In this document: one piece after another, positions 1 through 8,687 of the stretch | Layout of the letters: the number at the start of each line of letters is the position of its first letter | Position numbering within the stretch: the first letter of the stretch is position 1 | From: Acidobacteriota bacterium | Lineage (GTDB): Bacteria > Acidobacteriota > Vicinamibacteria > Vicinamibacterales > CAVVIG01 | NCBI GenBank assembly: GCA_020850715.1 | Contig: JADZED010000020.1 | Location: 1-64,000 of the forward strand | Length of the DNA: 64,000 bases | Direction: 5' to 3' | Notes under the pieces: model-generated | What the model was told of the DNA's origin: nothing | Databases searched by the model: none | The model's input: the letters and a program-made list of their open reading frames with translations, nothing else | Program-made: the position numbers and the translations under genes

Positions 1-70
1 ATCGATCGCAAGATGCTCCATGGCTGGCCTCCTTCGTCTGTGCCTCGAGCACGTTGTCACCAGAGCGACT

Positions 71-1090
71 CTAGTCAGTCAGCTCGTGGCGATCGAGGCC
101 AGCCACTTCATCTAATCTGTTTTCAGAGACGAGCGACTGCCCTTCCCGCAGCCGCCTGTCGGGTTGCAGCTTGTCGCGCGCGACCACCCGCAGGTCCAGG
201 CTCGCGCTGGCCCTGCCGCCGCGATCGTCGTCGACGGCGACGCGCAGGGTGACCGAGCCGATGTCCGGCGGCGCGGTCCAGATCGTGTCCGGCGTGTCTG
301 GCGCAGTGAACGATCCGGCGGGCGCGCTCCACTCGTAGCGCAGCGTGTCACCGTCCGGATCCGATGCGAGCGCCCGCACGGCGGCGGTCAGTTCCGCCTC
401 CACGGTGCACGGATCGCAACTCACCGTCAGGCTCGGGGCGTGATTGACCGGCGCCGGGGGCGTGGACGGCCCGCCGTAGAGGGCGCGCACGCCGTAGATG
501 TCGTCTGCCTGCAGGTTGTCCGTGTTGCTCACGCGGCTGTTCATCACGGCGCTGACGACCTGCCCTGAGGTGTCGGGGTGGCCGAGGCCGAGCACGTGGC
601 CGAACTCGTGCAGCGCGACCCGGCGGAGATCGTACAACGTGCCGCCCTTGCTGGAGCGAACCAGGTTGCCGCGGTACGCGTTCCAGTCGAGGCCGCGGTC
701 GAAGAGCACGTCGGACTCGATTGGCACGCCGTTCTGCGACCAGGAGAGCGTGATGGCAATGGCGCTGCCGAAATCATCGCCGTACACGTCGTCGGCCCAT
801 GCAACGTCGTTGGTGCCATTCAGGCGGGACGGCGCACGCGACGGGTCGCGAGAGACGCGGAAGCTCACCCCGCTGGCGAGATAGCCGTTCCATGTCGCAA
901 GGGCACCCTCCGACACGCTGTCCCATCCGGCGCTGCCGTCCATCAGCGCCCCCGACGATCCCTGCTCCAGGAGCATGACGATGCCGGTGCCGCTGTTCCA
1001 GCGGCGGCCGAGCAGGCTGTAGGCCGTACCCGTGACGGGGACAAGCCCAACCACGACAGCCGCCGTCGCCGCGGCGGCGAGCCGCCTCAT
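71..1090 (-). CDS. Secreted matrixin-type zinc metalloprotease with C-terminal Ig/PKD-like domain
   Basis: Predicted exported zinc endopeptidase of 339 aa. An N-terminal signal sequence (Arg-Arg, then an Ala/Val-rich stretch to about residue 23) is followed by a matrixin catalytic domain. The zinc motif HEFGHVLGLGH lies at residues 161-171, with a Met-turn candidate (SAVM, about 180-183). Residues about 218-303 look like an Ig/PKD beta-sandwich and may bind a substrate or surface. The open frame extends upstream, but that part is antisense-like basic sequence. The ATG at 1090 gives a signal peptide and overlaps the stop of the upstream gene by 4 bp (ATGA), so the two are probably translationally coupled. 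Substrate unknown. The catalytic motif makes the family call secure. Confidence 0.9.
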   Translation of the reverse strand: MRRLAAAATAAVVVGLVPVTGTAYSLLGRRWNSGTGIVMLLEQGSSGALMDGSAGWDSVSEGALATWNGYLASGVSFRVSRDPSRAPSRLNGTNDVAWADDVYGDDFGSAIAITLSWSQNGVPIESDVLFDRGLDWNAYRGNLVRSSKGGTLYDLRRVALHEFGHVLGLGHPDTSGQVVSAVMNSRVSNTDNLQADDIYGVRALYGGPSTPPAPVNHAPSLTVSCDPCTVEAELTAAVRALASDPDGDTLRYEWSAPAGSFTAPDTPDTIWTAPPDIGSVTLRVAVDDDRGGRASASLDLRVVARDKLQPDRRLREGQSLVSENRLDEVAGLDRHELTD

Positions 1091-1653
1091 CGGCGGCGCG
1101 CGTCGACGAGCGCGCGGGCGATGCGGTCGCGAAGGTCGGAGAGCCGCATCGCGACGTCCGGTGCCGGCAGCGCCCGCGTGCGGCCGATGCCCTCCGGCCC
1201 GGCGAGCGGCACGCGGTCGAGCGTGTAGACGCGGTCGACCCCGGCGGCGTCGCGGCCGATCCGCAGCAGACCCTGCGTGAAGCCCACGATGGGATTGATG
1301 CTCGGCGCGCGGCGCGCGAAGACGATGCGGCGATCGCCGATGGCGAACGCGGGCATGTCGGCGACGGTCAGGCTGAGGCCGCCCCACTCGCCTCCGAGAA
1401 AATCGAAGGTTTCGTAGCCGCTGCCCGCACCGAAGATGGGATCGGTCACGCGGAACACGACGCGCGTCCTGATGACCGCGCCTCCGGAGGTCTGCACCGG
1501 AAACGGCCGCACGTCGACCACGTCGCCGACGAAGATGACGTCGGCGCGCGCGACGAGATCGGCGAAGCTGACGGGAAGAACGCTCGTCGCGCCGGCGGAC
1601 AGGCAGATGGACCATGCGAACAACACGGCGAGCGGCCAGTGCGAGCGCGGCAT
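1087..1653 (-). CDS. Secreted companion protein of the matrixin, unknown function
   Basis: A 188-aa protein with a clear N-terminal signal peptide (hydrophobic core LAVLFAWSICLSAGA). The mature part begins with SFADLVARADVIFVGDVVDV, a beta-rich domain of a type I connect with small exported proteins found beside matrixins. No catalytic motif is visible and I cannot assign a function. It is co-transcribed with, and overlaps by 4 bp, the downstream metalloprotease gene, so a role in folding, inhibition or delivery of the protease is plausible but inferred. The ATG at 1653 gives the signal peptide; longer readings add only arginine-rich shadow sequence. Confidence 0.8.
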   Translation of the reverse strand: MPRSHWPLAVLFAWSICLSAGATSVLPVSFADLVARADVIFVGDVVDVRPFPVQTSGGAVIRTRVVFRVTDPIFGAGSGYETFDFLGGEWGGLSLTVADMPAFAIGDRRIVFARRAPSINPIVGFTQGLLRIGRDAAGVDRVYTLDRVPLAGPEGIGRTRALPAPDVAMRLSDLRDRIARALVDARRR

Positions 1654-1681
1654 CGATACCTCGGTTCGGGGGGACGCGTCT

Positions 1682-1687
1682 ATTATA
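1682..1687 (-). promoter_or_regulatory. Candidate -10 hexamer for the matrixin operon
   Basis: On the minus strand this reads TATAAT, 28 bp upstream of the ATG at 1653, in the 108-bp space between divergent genes. The -35 region 17 bp further upstream is a poor match, so only the -10 is supported. Confidence 0.35.
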
Positions 1688-1761
1688 GTCGGGAGCGCCG
1701 TGCCACGACGGGGCGCGCATCGGGCAGGGCGCAGTCGGAACCGCATTCGATGGGAGCGGAC

Positions 1762-2271
1762 ATGGACCGGACGACAGAAGTGTGGCAGCGCGGGCCCGTG
1801 CCGGGCGTCGATTCGTATCTGATGCCGGCGGCGCATGCGCTGCTGCAGGTCAAGGAAGATCTCGAGCGCCTGGCGGCGCGCGTGCCGGACGCGAAGGTGT
1901 GGGAGCGGCCCGGCGGCGCCGCCTCGATCGGGTTTCACGTGCGGCACATCGCCGGCAGCACCGAGCGGCTGCTCACCTACGCGCGCGGCGAGGCGCTCAC
2001 CGAGTCGCAGCTCGCGGCCGCGCGCGTGGAGGGCGCCCCTGGAGAGGGGACGCTGCGCGCCCTCGTCGATCTCACGCAGGCGGCGCTGGATCGCGCGCTG
2101 GAGCAGGTGCGGGCGACGGGCCGTGACGGACTGCTCGCCGAACGAAAGGTCGGCCGCGCCGGCCTGCCTTCGACCACGCTCGGGCTGATGATGCACGCCG
2201 CGGAGCACGCGACGCGGCACATCGGGCAGGCAATCACGACGGCCGCCGTGCTCGGCGTGAGTCTGCGATAG
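1762..2271 (+). CDS. DinB-family (four-helix bundle) protein
   Basis: A 169-aa protein of the DinB/YfiT-like superfamily, putative metal-dependent proteins often acting as thiol-dependent transferases. Histidines expected for metal binding are present: one in the GFHVRHIAG segment and a second group in MMHAAEHATRHIGQ near the C-terminus. I chose the ATG at 1762 because GGGAG lies 5 bp upstream; an in-frame ATG at 1750 has no good ribosome site. It is divergent from the matrixin pair and 10 bp ahead of the TPR gene, so it probably shares a transcript with that gene. Substrate unknown. Confidence 0.85.
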   Translation: MDRTTEVWQRGPVPGVDSYLMPAAHALLQVKEDLERLAARVPDAKVWERPGGAASIGFHVRHIAGSTERLLTYARGEALTESQLAAARVEGAPGEGTLRALVDLTQAALDRALEQVRATGRDGLLAERKVGRAGLPSTTLGLMMHAAEHATRHIGQAITTAAVLGVSLR

Positions 2272-2281
2272 CAGCGACGTC

Positions 2282-3931
2282 GTGTTCACGCGCAGAGCCG
2301 TCATCGCGGCCGCCATCTCCGGCGCGGCGCTCGCTGGATGGTGGCAATGGCCGGCCATCCATCACGTCTGGCGCCGGGCGACCGGCCCGGTCGTCGAGCC
2401 GGTGGTCGTCGTCCTCCCGCTGGCCTCCGGCGATCCCGCCGGCGCGCCATACGCCCGCGGTTTCACACAGGATCTGATCGCGGCGCTCGGTCGAACGCCC
2501 GGTGTGACGATGGCCGGCCGCTCCGGAATGGAGCGGCTCGAGGGACGTGCGCTCGAGTACATCGCCCGCGAGATGAACGTCTCCGCGATGGTAACGGGCA
2601 GCCTTCGCCGCGAGACCGGCGGGCTGGCACTGACGCTCCGACTGATCGCGACCTCGGACGGCGAGGCCGTCTGGTCGAACGACTTCTCCGCGTCCGGTGC
2701 CGAAGCTGCCGGGCTGGCGGCCTCAGCGGCGCAGGAGATCGCGAGCGTGCTGGGAGTCGGCAATCGGCCGCCCGGTGAGCCGACCCGGAAGCCTCGGCGC
2801 ATCGACCCGTCGGCATACGAGCTGTACTTGCGCGGTCTCGACGCAATGAACCGGCTGCAGCCGGCCGCGGCCGCAGCACTGTTCGAGCAGGCGGCGGCGG
2901 ACGGGCAATTTGCGCAGGCCGACGCCGGGCTGGCCCTCGCCCTGCACGACGTGGGTCGAGACGAGGGGATTCCCGACGATCCCGACCGACTGGCGCGCGC
3001 GCGTGCGGCGGCCGATCGGGCGCTGCAACAGAATCCCGAACTGCCGGAGGCACATCTGGCGAAGGGGCTCGTCAGCCCTTCGCTCGATGCGGCGCTCGCG
3101 AGTCTCGCACGCGCCGTCGAACTTGATGCGGCACACGCTCCAGCGCTCGAAGCGCTCGGCGACCTTGTCCTCGACTTCGATCCGGAGCGCGCCATCGCCT
3201 TTTACGGGCGGGCGCTGGCGGCCGACCCGTTTCGCGAGACCAGCCGCGTCAATCAGGCCACGGCCCTGCTGCTGCTGAATCGATGGGGCCTTGCGCGTGC
3301 CGAGCTCCTGCGCACGGCCTGGGAGCACGCGCCCGCATGGAGCCAGCGGATGTTTCCGGTGCTCGACATCGAACAGGGGAAGCTGGGTGCCGCGTTCGCC
3401 GATCTCGCCCGCATTCCGGGCGTGCATGATCGGCCATTCTTCATGGCGCTCGAGACCGCCGCGCTGGCGGCTGCCGGAAAGCGCGACGAGGCGCTCGCCG
3501 GCGCCGCCGCGCTGCACGAGCGGTTCCCGGATTTCTGCGAGGGTCGCGTGCTGCGTGCCGGCCTCACGCTGGATCGCGGCGATGCTGCTGGTGCGCGGTC
3601 GCTTGCGGCCCCGCTGCTGGAGGCGGCCGGCGCCGATGCGGCGCGCGGGTCGGCGCTGCGATGCGCCACGGCGGCCGCGGCCGCGCTGGGCGACGGCGAA
3701 CTGGCGGCGGCACTGCTGCAGCGGGTCGTCGAACGCGAGGATGCGCTGCGCACCTGGTCGGCCCCGCGATTCGGACAGACCGGCCGCGGCGCGTTGATGG
3801 GCCGCTTCTACCCGTGGACGAAGATTGTCGATCTGCCGCCAATGGTCCAGGCACGCCACCGCATGGACGCAGCGCTGGCGCGAGCGCACGATCTCATCGC
3901 CGCGCGCCTCGGTCCAATTGCGTACAAGTAG
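2282..3931 (+). CDS. Membrane-anchored TolB/FlgO-like N-domain plus tetratricopeptide-repeat protein
   Basis: A 549-aa protein starting with GTG. It has a short basic N-terminus and one hydrophobic anchor (about residues 5-22). Residues about 38-155 resemble the FlgO/TolB-N-like periplasmic domain seen upstream of TPRs in adenylate-cyclase-like and regulatory proteins (VVVVLPLASGD, then GFTQDLIAALGR). From about residue 175 to 500 it is built of Ala/Leu-rich helical hairpins typical of TPR, including YELYLRGLDAMNRLQP and a PELPEAHLAKG repeat. There is no enzymatic domain; this looks like a regulator or scaffold that has lost, or never had, the DNA-binding N-terminus common in relatives. Function unknown. 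Confidence 0.85.
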   Translation: MFTRRAVIAAAISGAALAGWWQWPAIHHVWRRATGPVVEPVVVVLPLASGDPAGAPYARGFTQDLIAALGRTPGVTMAGRSGMERLEGRALEYIAREMNVSAMVTGSLRRETGGLALTLRLIATSDGEAVWSNDFSASGAEAAGLAASAAQEIASVLGVGNRPPGEPTRKPRRIDPSAYELYLRGLDAMNRLQPAAAAALFEQAAADGQFAQADAGLALALHDVGRDEGIPDDPDRLARARAAADRALQQNPELPEAHLAKGLVSPSLDAALASLARAVELDAAHAPALEALGDLVLDFDPERAIAFYGRALAADPFRETSRVNQATALLLLNRWGLARAELLRTAWEHAPAWSQRMFPVLDIEQGKLGAAFADLARIPGVHDRPFFMALETAALAAAGKRDEALAGAAALHERFPDFCEGRVLRAGLTLDRGDAAGARSLAAPLLEAAGADAARGSALRCATAAAAALGDGELAAALLQRVVEREDALRTWSAPRFGQTGRGALMGRFYPWTKIVDLPPMVQARHRMDAALARAHDLIAARLGPIAYK

Positions 3932-3962
3932 GGCCGTCCGAGAAGACGGGCTCAGCCTTTTT
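3931..3962 (+). terminator. Possible rho-independent terminator after the TPR gene
   Basis: A short imperfect hairpin (CCGTC, loop CGAGAA, GACGG with one bulge) directly after the TAG stop, followed by CTTTTT at 3957-3962. The stem is short, so termination strength is doubtful. Confidence 0.4.
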
Positions 3963-4140
3963 CGCGGCGCACGCGGCCCGGGCGGGAACGAGGGTTCATC
4001 ACTTTGGCAGGCGTCGGCTTCTGAACCGGCGAGGCGGGTATCTGATGCGGCCGGACCGGGTCGCGCTTGCCCCGGAACTGTTCGCGGATGCGCTCGATCC
4101 GGTGTAATCGTTCGGCGTCGTCATCGCGTTCCAGCGCCAC
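3952..4140 (-). CDS. Possible small basic protein (62 aa)
   Basis: An open frame starting with GTG, preceded by GGAG 6 bp upstream on the minus strand. The product is strongly charged: an acidic-basic helix (ERDDDAERLHRIERIREQF) then a Pro/Lys/Arg-rich tail ending RVRREKG. Codon third positions are mostly G or C as in neighbouring genes, which argues weakly that it is coding. No family recognised. It could equally be the tail of a decayed gene, since upstream frames also break off. Transcription would converge on the TPR gene. Confidence 0.3.
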   Translation of the reverse strand: MALERDDDAERLHRIERIREQFRGKRDPVRPHQIPASPVQKPTPAKVMNPRSRPGRVRREKG

Positions 4141-4478
4141 GAGGGTCTCCGTTCTCCCACCGCTTCGTGAGCCGCTCCGTCTCCGTGCGTCCGAGCGCCG
4201 CATGGGAAATCAGCCCTCGCTCACCACACCCAACGCGACCAGTCGCTCCGATCGATGCGCAAGGGTGTCTGGCTGGCAGTAGCCGCGATGAGGACGATCG
4301 CAAGCGGTGTCCACCCCTGGCATCCCCGGCAGGACCAGGGCTCGGGGAGCGTAGCATGGAAGGAACGCGCCGAATGGATTTCTTCGTCGTCTGAGAACGA
4401 ACTTCGTGCACGGCGAGTGTCCGCAACGACGACGGCCGGACAATCGTCTGCCGGTATCTCGACGTCCGAGATGACAAC
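4141..4478. other. Stretch without a supported gene
   Basis: About 340 bp between the possible small ORF and the terminator. The open frames here are arginine/serine-rich with no recognisable domain. I see no promoter or RNA gene. Confidence 0.5.
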
Positions 4479-4508
4479 AAGGGCCGGCAGCAGACGCTGC
4501 CGGCCCTT
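4479..4508 (-). terminator. Strong terminator hairpin after the DNRLRE/jelly-roll gene
   Basis: A perfect 13-bp inverted repeat (AAGGGCCGGCAGC / GCTGCCGGCCCTT) with a 4-nt loop, 41 bp downstream of the stop codon at 4550. On the minus strand it runs into TTGTTGT. The perfect stem makes a terminator the simplest reading. Confidence 0.8.
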
Positions 4509-4549
4509 CGCACGCCTCGTCCGTATCGCGACCTCAGCGGGTCGTGCCG

Positions 4550-6376
4550 CTAACGCGCGGCAATCGGGCCGGGCCAGCGATCGGTCCGCACTTCGATTCC
4601 GGCGAAGTACCACGCCAGGCCGGTGTCGGCCGCGCCTTGCTGGCCGTTGTTGCCCAGACCGATGTCGTTCACCCAGTTCGGCTGCACGCAGAAGCTGTGG
4701 CCCGCCGCGTAGTAGGAGGCCAGCGACCAGTCGCTGCGGCCGCCCCACGACGCATCGCCAGGATCGCTCTGCAGGTAGTCGGCTTCCGACAGGATCAGCG
4801 CGCCGCTGGCATCGTAGACCCGCGGGTGCACCTGGACGTGCGTGCTGTCCACGAAGTCCACGAAGTACTCGAACCGGTACCACTGCCCGTTGGCCAGCCG
4901 CTTCGCCGGTCCCCAGTGGCCGATCGGGTACGTGTAGCCGCACCCGTAGACGCTCATGTCGAAGTCCCAGCCGCTCGAGCCGCCGTACTTCCGGACGAAC
5001 GTCAGGTTGCTGTACTGGTAGGTGTCGACCGTCACGATGTGGTCGCCCGCATTCGACGTGTCGTCGTTGCGCATGTAGAAGCGCAGGTAGTAGTCCTGCG
5101 ACTGCGGCACGACGTTGTCGATCTGCAGGTTGGCAGCGTAGTGCGAACCGCGCTGCACCACTCTGAGCGCGTTGTGGCCGTTCGGTCCGCCTGACACCAC
5201 CGAGAGCAACTGAACGTTCGAGCCGTTGTTGAATTCCCAGTAGTTCGGCCAGCGGCCGTTGTCGGAGACGACGTTCGGCGACGTGCCGGTGCCGGTGTCC
5301 CAGTTGCTGGCGAAGGCCGGCGGTGGCGACGAGGGCGGCGGATCGGACGGCGGCGGGGGTGGCGGCGGAGGCGGGGGTGGCGGCGGAGGCGGCGGAGGCG
5401 GCGGCGCCGCGTTGTTGACGTTCACGACCACGGCCGCGCTGGTCGCCTGGTTGTTGTTGGCGTCCCTGGCGACGGCGGTGATGCGATGGCTGCCGTTGGC
5501 GATCGTCCGCGTATCGAAAGTCACCGCATAGGGCGCCGTCGTGGCGGTGCCGACCCTCGCGCCGTCGCAGTAGAAGGACACGGCGCTGATGCCGCTGGCG
5601 TCTGAGGCGGCGGCGCTGAACGCGATTGTGGACGACACGGTGGCGTTCTGTGCCGGTGCCGAGATGGCGACGGTCGGCGGTACGGTGTCGCCGGCGGTGT
5701 AGGTGACGCGCAGGTACGGCCGGAGCGAGACGTCGGGCGACTCCGTGCTCGCGAACGAACGCCAGTGATCGCGCGCGCGGCCCGGATCTGAGTTCAGGAG
5801 GACGCCGGCGTTCTGGCTCGGCGCGCTCGCCCACGCCTGCGCCATGCTCGTGATCGACCACGACTTCCAGCCGCGGTCCTTGCCGATCGTCTTCGTGTCT
5901 TCGGCTCCGCCGATGTCCGACTGCGCGAGCGGGATGCCCTGGTAGCAGCACGAGGAGGGCGTCCAGGCACGTGAGCCGTCCGACGTGTAGCCGGTCGCCT
6001 TCGAGATGACCGGCGCTCGTCCGAGCACGCGGTGGGCGGTGATGGTATAGCCGGCAGCCCTGGTCGCATCGCTGTCCACCAACGACAGATAGAGCGTCGC
6101 GTCGGTGATGAGCGCGCCCCTGGGTAGCGCCGACATGTCGAACTCGAGGAGGATCGCGTTGGCAATCGTCTGCTGCGGCCAGGTATAGACGTTGAGGATC
6201 GGCTCGGCGCTGTGGTTCTCTGCGTCGATATTGAGATAAGTGTCCTCCGGCGTCAGCTTCATCGTGGCGCTCTGCTGCGCGTACGCGGCCGGCCCTCCCA
6301 GGACGAGCGCGACCGCCGCGAGCGTCGTCGACACGCGTCGAGCCCAATCAACGATCGGACACATCAATCGAGACAC
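4550..6376 (-). CDS. Secreted multidomain protein: DNRLRE domain, Ig domain, poly-Pro linker, jelly-roll domain
   Basis: Exported 608-aa protein. Order: signal peptide (about 1-35, ending AAYAQ); a DNRLRE-type beta domain (about 40-220) with the typical LLEFDMSALP strand; a bacterial Ig-like domain (about 222-315, PPTVAISAPAQNATV); a run of about 20 prolines; and a 255-aa jelly-roll domain (354-608) ending RTDRWPGPIAAR. The last domain is closely repeated in the protein encoded at 36217-37950. I start at GTG 6376 because GGGGGAG lies 4 bp upstream; the in-frame ATG at 6364 is 16 bp from it. Likely binds or processes extracellular polysaccharide; no catalytic residues identified. It ends at the hairpin at 4479-4508. 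Confidence 0.88.
   Translation of the reverse strand: MSRLMCPIVDWARRVSTTLAAVALVLGGPAAYAQQSATMKLTPEDTYLNIDAENHSAEPILNVYTWPQQTIANAILLEFDMSALPRGALITDATLYLSLVDSDATRAAGYTITAHRVLGRAPVISKATGYTSDGSRAWTPSSCCYQGIPLAQSDIGGAEDTKTIGKDRGWKSWSITSMAQAWASAPSQNAGVLLNSDPGRARDHWRSFASTESPDVSLRPYLRVTYTAGDTVPPTVAISAPAQNATVSSTIAFSAAASDASGISAVSFYCDGARVGTATTAPYAVTFDTRTIANGSHRITAVARDANNNQATSAAVVVNVNNAAPPPPPPPPPPPPPPPPPPPSDPPPSSPPPAFASNWDTGTGTSPNVVSDNGRWPNYWEFNNGSNVQLLSVVSGGPNGHNALRVVQRGSHYAANLQIDNVVPQSQDYYLRFYMRNDDTSNAGDHIVTVDTYQYSNLTFVRKYGGSSGWDFDMSVYGCGYTYPIGHWGPAKRLANGQWYRFEYFVDFVDSTHVQVHPRVYDASGALILSEADYLQSDPGDASWGGRSDWSLASYYAAGHSFCVQPNWVNDIGLGNNGQQGAADTGLAWYFAGIEVRTDRWPGPIAAR
5349..5406 (-). repeat. Low-complexity GGC/GGT tract encoding a poly-proline linker
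   Basis: A near-pure run of GGN triplets on the plus strand (CCN on the minus) encoding about 19 consecutive prolines between the Ig and jelly-roll domains. It is a likely site of length variation by slippage. Confidence 0.8.
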
Positions 6377-7209
6377 ACTTCTCCCCCATCGGCAATGCGT
6401 TCTGTTCGGGCAGGCGCCGATCGAACGGGCGGCCTGCGCGCCTGGCGCGCGCCGTGTTTGTCGAGTCAGCTGGTTGTTCGCGTGGACGCCGGCTGAACAG
6501 CAACGAGGGTGCCAGCACGAGACGACATGCGCCGAAGCGGCGGGAAAGTCCCGCTCGTCACACCGGGAGCCGCGCAGGCCAGGGCGCGGGCGCCTGATCG
6601 TTCGCGCCCGGCCTGATTGTCGGGCGCCTCCCTGCACGATCCGATTGGACGCCGGCGCGACGATCGAACATCGCGCGTCTGCGCACACGGCGGCCCTGCC
6701 TCTTCCGGTGGGCGAAGTACGAACAGTGGGACTCTACCGGCCGTCCGATTCCGACAGTTGCCTCGTGGTGTGCACGAGAATTGTCCGACAAGGAAGGCCC
6801 GCCGTGACGTTTTTGCCCGGTCGAGGCACGAAGATGTCATGGTCATGGATCGCGCCGTGCGGAATGGTCGGCGGCTCAAGCCATGCGCGCTGCGCGGGTT
6901 GGCGTCGCCCGATCTCCGCAAAGCGCTCGTCCAGCGCTCGAGGGCGAGGCCTCGGCGGGTGATGTCACTTTTACATCAGCTCGGTAATTCTTGCGCAATG
7001 CCACGTCCGTTCTCTCCGCTTCCTGCTGCGTTCGGGTTCCCGACGCTCGCTGCACAGAAATGGACCAGGGCGAGCAAGTCCGCGATTGACATCCCGGGTA
7101 AATCCCTTAGGCGAACACGGCGATCGAATTGCAGGGTCGTGAACGCATTCGAGCAGACGACGGCAGCGCGACGCGACGTCCGCCGCATCCACCGAACGGG
7201 AGCACACCA
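6377..7209. other. 833-bp intergenic region upstream of the regulatory cassette
   Basis: No gene supported: frames are Arg/Ser/Pro-rich with no domain. It must carry the promoter of the minus-strand DNRLRE gene and that of the plus-strand RsbT gene. Noted elements: a small hairpin GCGGGA-AAG-TCCCGC at 6540-6554; GTCACTTTTACAT at 6964-6976, nearly repeated at 39612-39624; and TTGACA at 7086-7091 without a good -10 at normal spacing. None is strong enough to call a promoter. Confidence 0.45.
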
Positions 7210-7746
7210 ATGAGCAGCACCAGTTCTGAGGCCGATCAGGCACGGCCTGCGCCCGCGTCCTTTCACGACGGGCCGGCGGCCGCGGCCGTGACGGCCAGCG
7301 CGCTCGCGCTGATCGTCGGCCGCGGCGCCGATGACGCGTGCGCGACGCTCAGCAGCGAAGCCATCGTCCGCATCCGCTCGGGTGCCGACGTGATCGCCGC
7401 GCGCAAACAGGGACGCGCCATTGCCAGCGCGGCGGGTTTCTCGCCGAGCGACCTGACGATCATCGCCACGGCCATCTCCGAGATCGCCCGCAACATCGTC
7501 GAGTTCGCGGGCGAAGGCGCGATCTCGATCGCGCTGTTGAACGACGCGGGCCGTCGCGGCGTGGAGATCGTCGCAGCCGATTCTGGTCCGGGCATTCCCG
7601 ACGTCGGGACCGCCATGCTCGACGGCTACTCGACAGGCGGCGGGCTCGGCATCGGCCTGCCCGGCGCCAGGAGGCTGATGGACGAGTTCGACATCCAGTC
7701 GGCGGCCGGCGAAGGCACGACCGTGACGATGAGAAAATGGCTGTGA
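7210..7746 (+). CDS. RsbT-like serine kinase / anti-sigma regulatory ATPase
   Basis: A 178-aa GHKL-fold ATPase of the RsbT/RsbW/SpoIIAB family, closest in motif detail to RsbT. After a variable 45-aa N-terminus it shows the RQ-like helix (AARKQGRAIASAAGFS), the N-box TAISEIARNIVEFA, the G1 box DSGPGIPD and the lid STGGGLGIGLPGARRLMDEF, then a GTTVTMRKW ending. In Bacillus, RsbT binds the N-terminal domain of the phosphatase RsbU to switch it on. Here domains of that type occur in the next gene and in the gene at 9404. ATG 7210 has GGGAG 7 bp upstream. It overlaps the kinase gene by 10 bp. Confidence 0.93.
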   Translation: MSSTSSEADQARPAPASFHDGPAAAAVTASALALIVGRGADDACATLSSEAIVRIRSGADVIAARKQGRAIASAAGFSPSDLTIIATAISEIARNIVEFAGEGAISIALLNDAGRRGVEIVAADSGPGIPDVGTAMLDGYSTGGGLGIGLPGARRLMDEFDIQSAAGEGTTVTMRKWL

Positions 7747-8687
7747 GCGGCGGCGGCGGTGATCTGCGCGAACTGGCCTCGGTGTACACGCACGCGCTGA
7801 TCGAGTTCGTGTCGCGCCCGGAAGAAGCCGGGCTGCACCGCGCCTACGAGCTCGGGCGCGCGGGGTTGAACCATGGCTCGGGCGTCCTCGAGGTGGCGCT
7901 CCTCCATTCGCGCGCCCTGGCCGACGCCACGACCGGCGCGGCCGACAGCGAGCGGCTGCGCCTGCTGAACGCGTCCGAGCGGTTTCTGATCGAGGTTCTC
8001 TCGCCGTTCGAGATGGCGCATCGTGCATTTCGCGAAGCCAAGCTCGCGCTGCAGCGGCTCAACGGTGCTCTCGAGTCGCACAGCCGTCGGATCGCGGGCG
8101 CGCTGCACGACGACGCCCTTCAGTTGCTCGTGCCGCTCCACCTGGCGATCGCGGACCTCGGCGGCCGCGTCCACCCCGACGTCCTGCCGGAGCTCGAGCG
8201 GCTGCGCGCCCTGCTGTTCGCTCTCGAGTCGCGTCTCCGTGATCTCTCGCACGAGGTGCGTCCGCCCGCTCTCGACGGGGCCGGCCTGGTGCCGGCGCTC
8301 CGGGAACTGGCCGGCAACGCCGGCCGCCGGTGGGGCTTCGCCGTCGACGTCGAGGCCGACTCGGCGTTGGACGATCGGATGTCGCCGGCGATCGAGGCGG
8401 CGGTCTACCGCGTCGCCTCCGAAGCGCTCACCAACGTCGGCCGGCATGCGCATGCGACGCGCGCGCGGCTGTCGGTCCGGCGGATGGGGTCGGGCATCGC
8501 CTGCCGGATCGCCGACGATGGCGTCGGCTTCGGGGAGAACGGCGCCCCGAAGAAGGGGTTCGGGCTCATCAGCATCGGCGAACGTGTGGCCGCGCTCGGC
8601 GGCGTCCTGCACGTTCAGCCGAACCGGCCGCGGGGCGTGGAGCTGACGATCGAACTGCCGATCGGCGGGCCGGCGTGGCGTCACTGA
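7737..8687 (+). CDS. NarL-type sensor histidine kinase with N-terminal RsbU_N-like domain
   Basis: A 316-aa soluble kinase without membrane segments. Residues about 10-95 form an all-helical domain resembling the RsbT-binding N-domain of RsbU, with the signature FLIEVLSPFEM that recurs in the protein at 9404. Next comes a HisKA_3 dimerisation domain with H124 in ALHDDALQLL, then HATPase_c with SEALTNVGRHAHA (N-box), DDGVGFG and GFGLISIGERVAALGG. It should phosphorylate the response regulator encoded next, which overlaps it by 13 bp. ATG 7737 overlaps the previous gene; GTG 7743 is an alternative. Input is likely binding of the RsbT-like protein rather than a ligand (inference). Confidence 0.92.
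   Translation: MAVSGGGGDLRELASVYTHALIEFVSRPEEAGLHRAYELGRAGLNHGSGVLEVALLHSRALADATTGAADSERLRLLNASERFLIEVLSPFEMAHRAFREAKLALQRLNGALESHSRRIAGALHDDALQLLVPLHLAIADLGGRVHPDVLPELERLRALLFALESRLRDLSHEVRPPALDGAGLVPALRELAGNAGRRWGFAVDVEADSALDDRMSPAIEAAVYRVASEALTNVGRHAHATRARLSVRRMGSGIACRIADDGVGFGENGAPKKGFGLISIGERVAALGGVLHVQPNRPRGVELTIELPIGGPAWRH

Noticed and set aside
4121-4513. A 130-aa minus-strand ORF across the terminator at 4479-4508
   Set aside because: It would have to be read through a strong hairpin, is Ser/Arg-rich and shows no family.
6377-6720. Possible c-di-GMP riboswitch upstream of the secreted jelly-roll gene
   Set aside because: I looked for GEMM-like conserved blocks on the minus strand because the gene is EPS-related; only a small GC hairpin at 6540-6554 was found.
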